Below, piece by piece: positions 23,890-32,218 of a stretch of DNA of 33,979 nt. The position numbers and the translations under genes are program-made. The notes below the pieces were generated by a model, which saw nothing but the letters and a program-made list of their open reading frames with translations, had not been told where the DNA came from and searched no databases. Within the stretch, counting starts at the first letter, position 1. Every line of letters begins with the position of its first letter. The stretch comes from Geodermatophilus sp. YIM 151500 (lineage in GTDB: Bacteria > Actinomycetota > Actinomycetes > Mycobacteriales > Geodermatophilaceae). The DNA lies in assembly GCF_025716945.1 (NCBI RefSeq), contig NZ_JAOVZT010000008.1, positions 152,955-186,933 of the forward strand, written 5' to 3'.

Positions 23890-23909
23890 CGTCATCCCCC
23901 GTGATGACG
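23890..23909. promoter_or_regulatory. Inverted repeat in divergent promoter region
   Basis: A perfect 7-bp inverted repeat with a 6-bp centre, CGTCATC-CCCCGT-GATGACG, lies 135 bp upstream of the phosphopantetheinyl transferase start and 111 bp upstream of the synthetase start. Its position suits an operator shared by both genes. The whole 23756-24019 spacer is visibly less GC-rich than its surroundings; no confident -35/-10 hexamers were assigned. Confidence 0.35.
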
Positions 23910-24019
23910 ATTGGTATGAACCGTCGGCTGTCCTGCGCCGGGCGCCAACGCCTTGCGCGCAGTCAGATTGTCTCTAGCCTCGGGAAGCTTGGTCAGACAG
24001 GGTTACAGAAAGTGAGTTC

Positions 24020-27000
24020 ATGGCAACGCATAGCAATGGCTGGGATTTTTTCTCGACATTCGCGGGAGATGCCGAGGATTCGTCCGAGTCGGCTGTTACG
24101 TCCCACCAGGTACACGACAACACCACTATTTCCTTCCGCCTGCACGACAACTTCGCGGCCGAGATGTCCGGCCAGCGTGCTGGGTGCACTCGGCTGAGCC
24201 GGTACTTCGAACGGACCTGCGACAGCCGGCCGTCGGCCACCGCCCTCGAGGTCGAAGGCGAGCACCTCTCCTACGCCGACCTCGACCAGCGCGCGAACCG
24301 GCTGGCGAACCTGTTGATGGCCCGCGGTGCGCGCGCCGGTGTCCGGGTCGGGATCCTCCTCCACCGTTCGGTGAGCACCTACCTGGCCCTGCTGGCGGTC
24401 ACGAAGACCGAGGCGACGTTCGTCCCCATCGACCCGGAGGCGCCGGCCGAGCGGCTGCAGTACATCGCCGACGACTCCTCGCTGGGTCTGCTCGTCACGC
24501 ACACGTCGTTCGCCGCGTCCTGCGCCGCCTTGCCCTGCGAAAGCCTTTACCTGGACGAGTTGGGTCCCGAGCTCGCGATGCAGTCGAGCGCCCGGCCCGG
24601 CATCGAGTCCGACGGGGACCCGGTCTGCTACATCATCTACACCTCGGGCTCCAGCGGTCGACCCAAGGGCGTCGAGATCAAGCAGTCGAGCATCTGCAAC
24701 TTCATCGGCATCGTGCCGTCCCTGTACGGCGTCGAGCCGACCGACCGCGTGTACCAGGGCATGACGATCGCCTTCGACTTCTCCATCGAGGAGATCTGGC
24801 CCACCTGGGCCGTCGGGGCGACGCTCGTGGCCGGCCCGACGGACGGCCGCCGGGTCGGGTCGGGTCTGGCCGACTTCCTCGAGGACAACGAGATCACGAT
24901 GATCTACTGCGTCCCCACCGTGCTGGCCACACTGGACCGCACACTTCCGCTGATCCGCACGGTGAATGTCGGCGGCGAGGCCTGCCCCCGCGAGCTGGTC
25001 GACCGCTGGGGCCCCGGCCGCCGGATCCTGAACACCTACGGGCCCACCGAGACGACCGTGACCTGCACCATGGCCGAGCTCCGGCCCGGCAGGCCGGTCA
25101 CGATCGGCCATCCCCTTCCCACTTATCGGGTCACCCTGCTCGACGACGAGCGCAGGCCGGTCCCTGCAGGTGAGGTCGGGGAGATCTGCGTCGGCGGTCC
25201 CGGGGTCGCGCGCGGTTACGTGAACCGGCCCGACCTCACCGCCGACCGCTTCATCCCCGATCCGCGTGGAATCCCGGGCGAACGCATCTACCGCACCGGG
25301 GACCTCGGCCGGTTCCTCCCCGACGGGGAACTGGAGTATCTGGGTCGCGCTGACAGCGAGGTCAAGGTGCGCGGCCACCGCGTGGACCTGCAGGAGATCG
25401 AAAGCGTGCTCCTCGAGCATGATCAGGTGACCGGTGCCGTCGTCACGCTTCTGTCGTCGCAGGACACCGGAGGGGACCTCGCCGGATACGTCATGCTGCG
25501 CAGCGACGGTTCGGCCGACGAGGTTGTGGCGCAGTTGCACGAGCAACTGGTCGCCCAGATGCCGCCGTACATGGTGCCGTCGTTCCTCGACGTGGTGTCG
25601 TCGATCCCGATGCTGCCCAGCGGCAAGGCCGACCGTGGCCGGCTTCCCGCGCCCACCCGGCCGCGGCTGATCCGCACCGACCGGGAGCACGAGCCGCCGG
25701 CGACCCCGGGGGAGGCATGGATCGCCGGCATGTGGGAGGAGATGCTCCGCCTGCCGGTGGGTGCGGTCTCCGTGGAGGCCAATTTCTTCGAGGCGCTGGG
25801 CGGGCACTCCCTCGTCGCGGCCAACGTCGTGTCCAGGATGCGGGAGAGCGACCTGGGCACGGGGCTGTCCATCCTGGACTTCTACCGGCACCCCACGGTC
25901 CGCGAGCTGGCCGCCTTTCTCGAGGACGGGACGGGCGGCACGACGGACGACATCGTGACGCTCGAGCCGCACGGACCCCGGCCGGCTGCGCCGTCCCGGC
26001 GGCGGGTCCTCGCCTTCGGGACGGCCCAGGTGTCGGTGCTGTACGCGGTCGTCCTGGCCTTCCTGCTCCCCGTCGGCGTCCTCTACGGGCTCAACGGCGG
26101 TCAGCCCTCGGCCGCACTGCTCGCGCAGCTCGCTGTCGCGCTGCCGTCGGTCTACCTGCTGGCCCGTTGGGTCCTTCCGGTTGCCGGCGCGCGGCTGCTG
26201 GCGCGGGGCCTCGGAGCCGGTGACCACCCACTCTGGGGTGGCATGCACCTCCGGGTCTGGACCCTGCAGAAGCTGATGTCGATCTCCCCGCTCTCCGTCC
26301 TCAGCGGCTCGCCGTGGGCGGTGACCTATCTGCGGATGGCCGGTGCGCGAATCGATGACGAGTGCCACATCGGGACGGCGAGCATTTCGCTGCCCTCACT
26401 GCTGCGGGTGCAGCGCGGCGCGACGGTTGGCTACGGCACGCAGCTGCACACCCACCGCATCGCGGAGGGCGTCCTGACGATAGGCCCCGTCACCATCGGT
26501 GCCGGTGCGGTCGTGGGGTCGGAGAGCGTGCTGGAGTGCAATTCCGAGGTCGGCGAGAACGCCATCCTTGGTGACCAGTCGCTGCTGCCGTCGCAGCGGG
26601 TCGTCCCGGCCGAGGAGACCTGGTCGGGGTCTCCGGCAAAGCCAGCGCCTGAGGTCATGGACCCCGTCGTCGAGCTCATGGCCGGGTGCGACGACGCGCC
26701 CCGCACCTGGTCCGGACGCCTCCTGGCCGGCTTCGCCGGTGGCCTCCTGCTGCTCGAACTGATGCCCTTCCTCATCTTGCTACCGGTGGTGGTGGCCGTG
26801 TGGTGGGCCCTGCTCGCCTTCGGGACGGCAGCCGGCCTGCTGGTCACCGTCCTGTCCGGACCGCTGTTCGTGGCCGCCTCCTGCGCCCTCGTCCTCGGCG
26901 CCCGACGCCTGGTGCTGCCCGAGACTCCCGAGGGTGTGCACCACCTCCGCTCGCAGCTGGGCCTGGAGAAGTGGCTGGGCGACAAGCTGCTCGAATTGAG

Positions 27001-28165
27001 CCTGCTGTTCAACAACACCATGTACTCGACGCTGTACACGCCGCTGTGGCTGCGGGCCATGGGGACGAAGGTCGGCAAGGGCGCCGAGGTGTCCACGATC
27101 GCCAACATCGACCCCGACCTGCTCACCGTGGGCGACGGCAGCTTCGTGGCTGACATGGCCAGCGTGGGCAGCGCCACCTACGCCAACGGGCACGTCGCCT
27201 TCCGGAGGACCGAGATCGGCTCGCGGGCCTTCGTCGGCAACGCCGCCTTCGTTCCGTCGGGCTCGCACCTGGGCGAAGGCTCGCTGATCGGTGTCCGCTC
27301 GGTACCCCCGACCGCCGGGACCGAGCCGAACACGTCCTGGCTGGGGTCCCCGCCCTTCTTCCTGCCCCGCCGGGAGGTGTTCGAGGAATTCACCGAGGCC
27401 GAGACATACGCGCCGTCGCGGCGGCGGGTCCGTGCCCGGTACGCGATCGAGTTCCTCCGCATCGTCCTGCCGAGCTCCCTGCTCGCCACCGCGACGTTCG
27501 CCACGCTCTACGGGCTCTCCGCAATGGCGGTCTCCTGGAACACGGTGGTCACGGTCCTGCTCGCCCCGCTGGTCGCCCTGGCCTCCAGCGTCCTGGTGGT
27601 GGCCGTGGTGGCAGCCGTCAAGTGGTTGGTGGTTGGCCGGTACCGGCCACGGGTGCGACCGCTGTGGAGCGGCTTCGTCCGCCGGTCGGAGTTCGTCACC
27701 GGCATCTACGAGGCCGCAGCGGTGCCGGCCCTGCTCACCTTCCTCACCGGCACACCGCTGCTCGGCCCGGCACTGCGGCTGTTCGGCGCCCGGGTCGGCC
27801 GGCGGACGCTGATCGACACGACCTACCTCACCGAGTTCGACCTGGTGGCCATCGGGGACGACGCCTCGGTGGGTGCGAACGCGTCGCTGCAGACCCACCT
27901 GTTCGAGGACCGCGTCATGAAGATGGACTACGTGACCCTCTGCGACCGTGCCAGCATCGGCGACAAGGCCGTCGTCCTGTACGGCTCCGTCGTGGAGCAG
28001 GACGCCACGCTGGCCGCACTGTCGCTGGCCATGAAGGGCGAGGTACTCCCGGCGGAGACCACATGGTACGGCATCCCGGCGCAGAAGGTCGGAAGGGCGC
28101 CGACGGCTCCACTCGCGCGCGGCCGGCACCGGGTGCCCACGGGCGCGAGGGCAGGGCGGCGATGA
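24020..28165 (+). CDS. Pls/PosA-type non-ribosomal peptide synthetase (membrane poly-amino-acid synthetase)
   Basis: A 1381-residue enzyme with the architecture of epsilon-poly-L-lysine synthetase. The adenylation domain (~58-545) shows A3 YIIYTSGSSGRPKG (204-217), A5 NTYGPTETT, A7 YRTGDLGRF, A8 VKVRGHRVDLQEIE and the A10 lysine PSGKADR (Lys536). The carrier domain follows (~565-640) with LGGHSL, phosphopantetheine Ser597. There is no canonical condensation or thioesterase domain. Instead three modules of membrane segments (~664-725, 903-960, 1145-1205) each precede a left-handed beta-helix region (~778-875, 1016-1110, 1258-1360), as in Pls, where tandem C-terminal domains join activated monomers iteratively. 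Mapping to the GrsA pocket gives D253 F254 E257 Y296 N316 G318 T339 V347 T348 K536; Glu at the third place suggests a basic substrate. A start at ATG 24163 is possible. Confidence 0.9.
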   Translation: MATHSNGWDFFSTFAGDAEDSSESAVTSHQVHDNTTISFRLHDNFAAEMSGQRAGCTRLSRYFERTCDSRPSATALEVEGEHLSYADLDQRANRLANLLMARGARAGVRVGILLHRSVSTYLALLAVTKTEATFVPIDPEAPAERLQYIADDSSLGLLVTHTSFAASCAALPCESLYLDELGPELAMQSSARPGIESDGDPVCYIIYTSGSSGRPKGVEIKQSSICNFIGIVPSLYGVEPTDRVYQGMTIAFDFSIEEIWPTWAVGATLVAGPTDGRRVGSGLADFLEDNEITMIYCVPTVLATLDRTLPLIRTVNVGGEACPRELVDRWGPGRRILNTYGPTETTVTCTMAELRPGRPVTIGHPLPTYRVTLLDDERRPVPAGEVGEICVGGPGVARGYVNRPDLTADRFIPDPRGIPGERIYRTGDLGRFLPDGELEYLGRADSEVKVRGHRVDLQEIESVLLEHDQVTGAVVTLLSSQDTGGDLAGYVMLRSDGSADEVVAQLHEQLVAQMPPYMVPSFLDVVSSIPMLPSGKADRGRLPAPTRPRLIRTDREHEPPATPGEAWIAGMWEEMLRLPVGAVSVEANFFEALGGHSLVAANVVSRMRESDLGTGLSILDFYRHPTVRELAAFLEDGTGGTTDDIVTLEPHGPRPAAPSRRRVLAFGTAQVSVLYAVVLAFLLPVGVLYGLNGGQPSAALLAQLAVALPSVYLLARWVLPVAGARLLARGLGAGDHPLWGGMHLRVWTLQKLMSISPLSVLSGSPWAVTYLRMAGARIDDECHIGTASISLPSLLRVQRGATVGYGTQLHTHRIAEGVLTIGPVTIGAGAVVGSESVLECNSEVGENAILGDQSLLPSQRVVPAEETWSGSPAKPAPEVMDPVVELMAGCDDAPRTWSGRLLAGFAGGLLLLELMPFLILLPVVVAVWWALLAFGTAAGLLVTVLSGPLFVAASCALVLGARRLVLPETPEGVHHLRSQLGLEKWLGDKLLELSLLFNNTMYSTLYTPLWLRAMGTKVGKGAEVSTIANIDPDLLTVGDGSFVADMASVGSATYANGHVAFRRTEIGSRAFVGNAAFVPSGSHLGEGSLIGVRSVPPTAGTEPNTSWLGSPPFFLPRREVFEEFTEAETYAPSRRRVRARYAIEFLRIVLPSSLLATATFATLYGLSAMAVSWNTVVTVLLAPLVALASSVLVVAVVAAVKWLVVGRYRPRVRPLWSGFVRRSEFVTGIYEAAAVPALLTFLTGTPLLGPALRLFGARVGRRTLIDTTYLTEFDLVAIGDDASVGANASLQTHLFEDRVMKMDYVTLCDRASIGDKAVVLYGSVVEQDATLAALSLAMKGEVLPAETTWYGIPAQKVGRAPTAPLARGRHRVPTGARAGRR

Positions 28166-29538
28166 TGGCTAGCACGCGGGGACCCCGCAACGGTCTGCGG
28201 GAGCTCTCGAGCGAGACGTCGACGGCGCCGGGCGCTCCGCCGACAGGGAGCCAGCCCCTCTCTCACGCCTGCGAGCAGGTCCGGCCCGGCGACGTCTCCG
28301 GCACCCCGTCGAGCACCGCGCCGTCCCAGCGGTCGAGTGGGCGCATGATCGGCATCGACGCCGCTCGCGGCGTCGCGCTTCTCGGCATGATGGCGGTCCA
28401 CCTCATCGACCCCATCGCGGACGACGGGAGCCCATCGCTGGCCTGGACGCTCGCTGCCGGCAAGTCGGCAGCCCTGTTCGCGGTGCTGGCCGGCGTCGGT
28501 GTCGCGTTCACCACCGGCCGTCGTCAGCGGCCGACCGGGCGGACCTGGCCGGGGCACGCCGCCGGGTTGCTGGTCCGGGCGCTGCTCATCGGTGTGGTCG
28601 GGCTGCTGCTGGGCTCCGTGGTGGCCGCCGACCTCGCTGCGGTGATCCTGCCCTATTACGCCTTGCTTTTCGCGTTCGCCATCCCGCTGCTCAGCCTGTC
28701 CAGCCGCGCGCTCGTGGCACTGGCTGCGGTTATCGCGGTAGGCATGCCGATCCTCAGCCACGTGCTGAGGGCCGGTACGGAGGCAGCGCTGATCGTTCCG
28801 AATCTCACGTTCAGCGAGCTGCTCGACCATCCGGCACGGGTGCTGCGAGACCTCGCGTTGACCGGCGTGTACCCAGCGCTGCCGTGGATGGCCTACCTCT
28901 GCGCCGGTCTGGCCGTCGGGCGCGCGTTGCTGACGTCACGGCGCACGGTCACGCTCGTTGCCCTGACCGGTGCCGGACTCGTCGTGGTCTCTCGGACGGT
29001 TTCCTGGATCCTGATGGACGTCTTCGGCGGCCGCGCCGAGCTGGCGGCGGTCGCGAGCCGGTCCATGACCTCGGACCGGTGGGCCGAGGTCATGGCGGTC
29101 GGGTGGACGGGGACGACGCCGACCGACACCGCATGGTGGCTGGCCACGATGGTCCCGCACTCCACCACGCCGCTGGACCTGGCCTCCACCACCGGTATCT
29201 CGCTGATCGTCATCGGGGTCGCTATCCTCGTCGGCCGCGCCACCACCGCGCTCCTGCGGCCGCTGGCCGCCGCGGGAAGTATGAGTTTGACCCTCTTCTC
29301 CCTGCACGTGCTGCTGCTCAGCTGGCCGTCGTCACCAGAGGGCGTGGCGGGGCTGCTCGCCCATACCGTCCTCGTCGTCGCTTTCGCGCTGGTGTGGAGC
29401 AGTTACTACGCGCGGGGACCTCTGGAGGAGATCGTCGCCCAGGCCGCCGGCGCGGTGCGCCGCAGGGTGCAATCGGTGATCGACTCGCCGCGTGCGGCCG
29501 AGACCAGCCCGCCGGACGGCGGCGTCGGTGGCTCCTGA
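28162..29538 (+). CDS. Polytopic membrane protein, DUF418/HGSNAT-like acyltransferase family
   Basis: A 458-residue protein. The first ~60 residues are a Ser/Pro/Thr-rich cytoplasmic tail, followed by about ten hydrophobic segments. The first of these carries GIDAARGVALLGMMAVHLID (64-83), a signature of DUF418/DUF1624/heparan-alpha-glucosaminide N-acetyltransferase-like proteins. Other landmarks are YPALPWMAYLCAGLAVGRAL in the middle and MSLTLFSLHVLLLS near the end. ATG 28162 makes an ATGA overlap with the synthetase stop, so the two proteins are translationally coupled and probably made in fixed proportion. Related enzymes carry acyl groups across the membrane. Capping or acylating polymer amines is a reasonable inference, as is export. 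Confidence 0.8.
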   Translation: MMASTRGPRNGLRELSSETSTAPGAPPTGSQPLSHACEQVRPGDVSGTPSSTAPSQRSSGRMIGIDAARGVALLGMMAVHLIDPIADDGSPSLAWTLAAGKSAALFAVLAGVGVAFTTGRRQRPTGRTWPGHAAGLLVRALLIGVVGLLLGSVVAADLAAVILPYYALLFAFAIPLLSLSSRALVALAAVIAVGMPILSHVLRAGTEAALIVPNLTFSELLDHPARVLRDLALTGVYPALPWMAYLCAGLAVGRALLTSRRTVTLVALTGAGLVVVSRTVSWILMDVFGGRAELAAVASRSMTSDRWAEVMAVGWTGTTPTDTAWWLATMVPHSTTPLDLASTTGISLIVIGVAILVGRATTALLRPLAAAGSMSLTLFSLHVLLLSWPSSPEGVAGLLAHTVLVVAFALVWSSYYARGPLEEIVAQAAGAVRRRVQSVIDSPRAAETSPPDGGVGGS

Positions 29539-30238
29539 CCTTCCCCTGCCCGCGGACCTGGCGCTGGTGTACCGCGGTCCGGCTTCGACCCCGGGCTGTC
29601 CTGAGGCCGTGGCGGCCGCGTTGACCCGAAGCCGATGGAACCTCGAGGTCCGCTACGTGGGACCGCGTGAGCGGCTGCCGCTGGAGCCGGGCGTCCTCGC
29701 GGGCGCCCGGCTCTACGCCCAGCCGGGTGGCGGTCGCCTGCGGAAGGCGTACCGGAAGCTGAAGCACTCGCGCGCGGCGGTTCGAGAGTTCGTCCGGTCC
29801 GGCGGTGCCTACCTGGGCTTCTGCCTGGGTGGCTACCTCGCCGGCGATACCCCCGGATTCGGCCTTCTGCCCGGGGACACCGACCGTTTCATCTCGTCGC
29901 CCGGGGCCCGGCCAAGACACGACGGCGACAGCCTGGTGTCGGTGACCTGGAACGGTCGCCGACACCAGCTGTACTTCCAGGACGGTCCGTGGTACGACCT
30001 CGACTCGAGCCGGGGTCCGGCTGAGGTGTTGGCCACCTACGACAACGGACTGCCCGCCGCTGTCGTCGCGCCGTTCGGCCTCGGAGCTGTCGGCGTCGTA
30101 GGACCGCACCCCGAGGCCTCGCCCGACTGGTACCTCGCCAGCGGACTCCCGGTCCCCGCCGATGTCGGCGCGGACCTTACGCAGGATCTGGTCGACCGGG
30201 TGCTGCAGGTCGGCCGGGGGGCGCGACGCGTGGGCTGA
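29528..30238 (+). CDS. BPL_N / class I glutamine-amidotransferase-like protein
   Basis: A 236-residue protein of the biotin-protein-ligase N-terminal (BPL_N) type, in the DJ-1/GATase-like superfamily. It has LALVYRGPAS at the start, a LYAQPGGGRLRKAY segment (63-76) and the nucleophile elbow AYLGFCLGGYLAG with Cys99, then YFQDGPWYDL and GPHPEASPDWYL. There is no ligase domain. GTG 29528 lies 11 nt inside the membrane-protein gene, so it is the third coupled gene of the synthetase operon. The reaction is unknown; the Cys elbow suggests amide hydrolysis or transfer. A role on amide ends of the polymer is speculative. Confidence 0.8.
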   Translation: MAPDLPLPADLALVYRGPASTPGCPEAVAAALTRSRWNLEVRYVGPRERLPLEPGVLAGARLYAQPGGGRLRKAYRKLKHSRAAVREFVRSGGAYLGFCLGGYLAGDTPGFGLLPGDTDRFISSPGARPRHDGDSLVSVTWNGRRHQLYFQDGPWYDLDSSRGPAEVLATYDNGLPAAVVAPFGLGAVGVVGPHPEASPDWYLASGLPVPADVGADLTQDLVDRVLQVGRGARRVG

Positions 30239-30307
30239 CCGCGGCGGGAGCCAGCTGCTCCGGCGGGATGGTGGACGCTCGTCCGCGCGGGAGCCCCCTC
30301 GTCGTGG

Positions 30308-31516
30308 TCACGACGCGTCGATCAGCTGCCCCACGGTCCGGCCCAGTCGGCCGTCGAGGGCGTGGCCGACACCGGCCGGGAACTCGTGAGAGGTGATGAC
30401 GCCACGGGCGGCATAGAAGCGTTCCCCGGCTTGGGCCCCCCACGACGCGGTCAGCGGGACTGCCGTGTCAGCCGTGCCCGTGTACCAGTGGCCGCGAACC
30501 CCGGCCATGGTCGCCGTGGTCACCGCCGCGCCGCCGTCGGCCGGCGGGCCGCCGCCGCCGAACAGCACCCAGCCCCCTCCGTGGCGCAGCAGCTCCGGGT
30601 GCCGCGGCACCAGGAACCGCGTGACCTCCTGCGCGCCGGAGGAGAAACCGGACAGCCACACCTCGGCGACCGGGTAAGCGGCGAGCTGGGCCTCGATCAA
30701 CTCGGCGAGGAAATCGGCGTATCCGCTCGTGTCGCCGGTGTGCCAGCACTCGCAGGACTGGTTCGGGCTCTCCACGGCGAGCGTCATCATGTTCCGTGCT
30801 CGGGCGGTGGCGACCAGCCCGGTCGACCCGCCGAGCGCATACGAGGAATCCGGGTTGTCGACGCCGTGCTCGCCGGTCCCGTCGACGTAGACGACCAGTC
30901 CTACCGGCTGTGCCGGATCGATGCCGCCGGCGTACAGCAGGTACCGGCCAGTGTGCCCGCTACGGGCTGCGAAGGACTGCCGCGGCTGATCGGAGAAGAC
31001 GCCACTCGCTCCGCCGGATGAGCTGGCCGCGGCGTCGGACACGCCGGGCGCCTCCGGTGTCTGGGTCGCGGCGGGCCCGCGGGCGGAGTCGGGGGCCGGC
31101 CGACGCGACGCGGACTTCTCGTGCCGGCGTCCCGGGTGCGCGCCCGCCGCCCCCTGCGGGGGGTCGGTCGCGACCTCGGTCGGTGCCGGCGACGTCACCG
31201 ATCCGCCCGGATCGTCGGCGGGCTGCTCGGCGACCCTGGTGGCGTCAGCCGTGGGCGGCTCATCGGCCACGGGCGGCGGGGCCGGCACGAGGGGGACCTC
31301 GTCCTCGGGGACGACGACCGCGTCGGCGTCGGCGCCGACCACCCCGATGGGCGGCTGCTCCTCTTCCTGGCTCTCACCGGCGACATCGGGCCGGCCGGGC
31401 GTGCCGGTGGCGTCGACCCCCAATTGGGCCGGACGACATGCGGTGGTCAGGCAGACAAGGGCGACGGCCGCTAGGACGCCCCCGTGGCGGACGACGGTGG
31501 AGAGGGAAGTGCGCAC
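30308..31516 (-). CDS. Lipoprotein alpha/beta hydrolase (esterase-like)
   Basis: A 402-residue protein starting at GTG 31516, with AAGGA seven bases upstream; ATG 31603 is less likely because the signal would be internal. Residues 1-27 form a signal with lipobox-like CLTTAC, predicting lipidation at Cys27. An acidic, Pro/Ala-rich low-complexity linker (to ~170) precedes a hydrolase domain beginning RYLLYAGGIDPAQPVGLVVY. The nucleophile elbow is GFSSGAQ (Ser292); Asp350 in TGTADTAVP and His385 in AGVGHALDG complete a plausible triad. It resembles polyhydroxybutyrate-depolymerase/feruloyl-esterase-like proteins. It is convergent with the BPL_N gene. A surface hydrolase for polymer or substrate turnover is inferred. 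Confidence 0.8.
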   Translation of the reverse strand: MRTSLSTVVRHGGVLAAVALVCLTTACRPAQLGVDATGTPGRPDVAGESQEEEQPPIGVVGADADAVVVPEDEVPLVPAPPPVADEPPTADATRVAEQPADDPGGSVTSPAPTEVATDPPQGAAGAHPGRRHEKSASRRPAPDSARGPAATQTPEAPGVSDAAASSSGGASGVFSDQPRQSFAARSGHTGRYLLYAGGIDPAQPVGLVVYVDGTGEHGVDNPDSSYALGGSTGLVATARARNMMTLAVESPNQSCECWHTGDTSGYADFLAELIEAQLAAYPVAEVWLSGFSSGAQEVTRFLVPRHPELLRHGGGWVLFGGGGPPADGGAAVTTATMAGVRGHWYTGTADTAVPLTASWGAQAGERFYAARGVITSHEFPAGVGHALDGRLGRTVGQLIDAS

Positions 31517-31714
31517 GAGTGATTCCTTCGGCTGGTCGCTCGCCCATGGCGACGAACTGTGATCGCGGTGTGACCACCCGAGGTTGGCACATGCTCTCCG
31601 CATCCGTCATGTAACGGAGAGCGCACAGTTGTCCCATCTGCAACCTCCGCCCCAGGCGAACCTCGTCACCTGCCGATGTCAGATGACCGCCTCGTCATCA
31701 AGGGGCTACGGGCG

Positions 31715-32047
31715 TCAGCCCCCCTTGGCCAGCCGCGAGCGCTTCAGGCCGCCCTTCCCGCGGTCGACCGGGCTGCGACCCGCGCACTCGCCGCCGCAGG
31801 GCGCCTTGGTGGTGCACCCGTCCACGGCCAGGTCGGCCAGGTCGGCTAGGTCCAGGCCGACCATCTTCTCGTAGGCGTACAGGCAGGCCAGCCGCAGCTG
31901 GGCGAACCCGCCCCGCCGGATCCGAGCGCGGGCGGTGGCAGCCCAGCGGGTGCGCATCGATACGCGCGGGGAGCGTGGCGAGGAATGCCTCGCGCAGGGG
32001 TCCAGGATGCACGATGAGTGCGCGGGCACGAGCGGTCCACATCTCAC
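31715..32047 (-). pseudogene. IS5-family transposase fragment
   Basis: The minus strand encodes ACLYAYEKMVGLDLADLADL then AVDGCTTKAPCGGECAGRSP and DRGKGGLKRSRLAKGG. This is the segment around the first catalytic Asp of IS5-like transposases (usual form GLDLSDVAVDG, PTDRGKRG). It lacks both ends and the rest of the catalytic core. A triple 9-bp run (GCCAGGTCG-type, ~31826-31852) gives LADLADLA where one copy is expected, a small in-frame expansion. It is unrelated in detail to the intact IS at 21208-22140. It separates the hydrolase gene from the M1 peptidase gene. Confidence 0.65.
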
Positions 32048-32218
32048 GGAGCGTCAGCAACGTCGCGAGCGCGGCCCCTCGTAGCTGCCCACACTGATCG
32101 GGCGCACCGGACCACTGACGACGCCCTATCGGCGGACGCCGCGAGCGCGGATTGTCACGAGGACACCAGAATGGGAGCTGCGGCCGGAACTGCTCGGTCG
32201 CCGGCAATCGAGGACGGG

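Noticed and set aside
24001-24010. GGTTACAGAA, the complement of part of the 17931 box, just upstream of the synthetase
   Set aside because: Only one half-site matches and no second GTAAC/GTTAC lies at the right spacing; chance is likely.
23993-26368. 791-codon open frame on the minus strand opposite the synthetase adenylation domain
   Set aside because: Mirror frame of a GC-rich coding gene; the protein is low in hydrophobic order and has no family motif, while the plus strand has all adenylation and carrier motifs.
26780-28129. 449-codon minus-strand frame opposite the synthetase C-terminal modules
   Set aside because: Shadow of the plus-strand gene; composition (Gln, His, Gly, Arg-rich) is typical of antisense frames.
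30239-30307. Hairpin GGAGC-CAGCT-GCTCC between convergent genes
   Set aside because: Stem of only five pairs and no U-tract; too weak to call a terminator.
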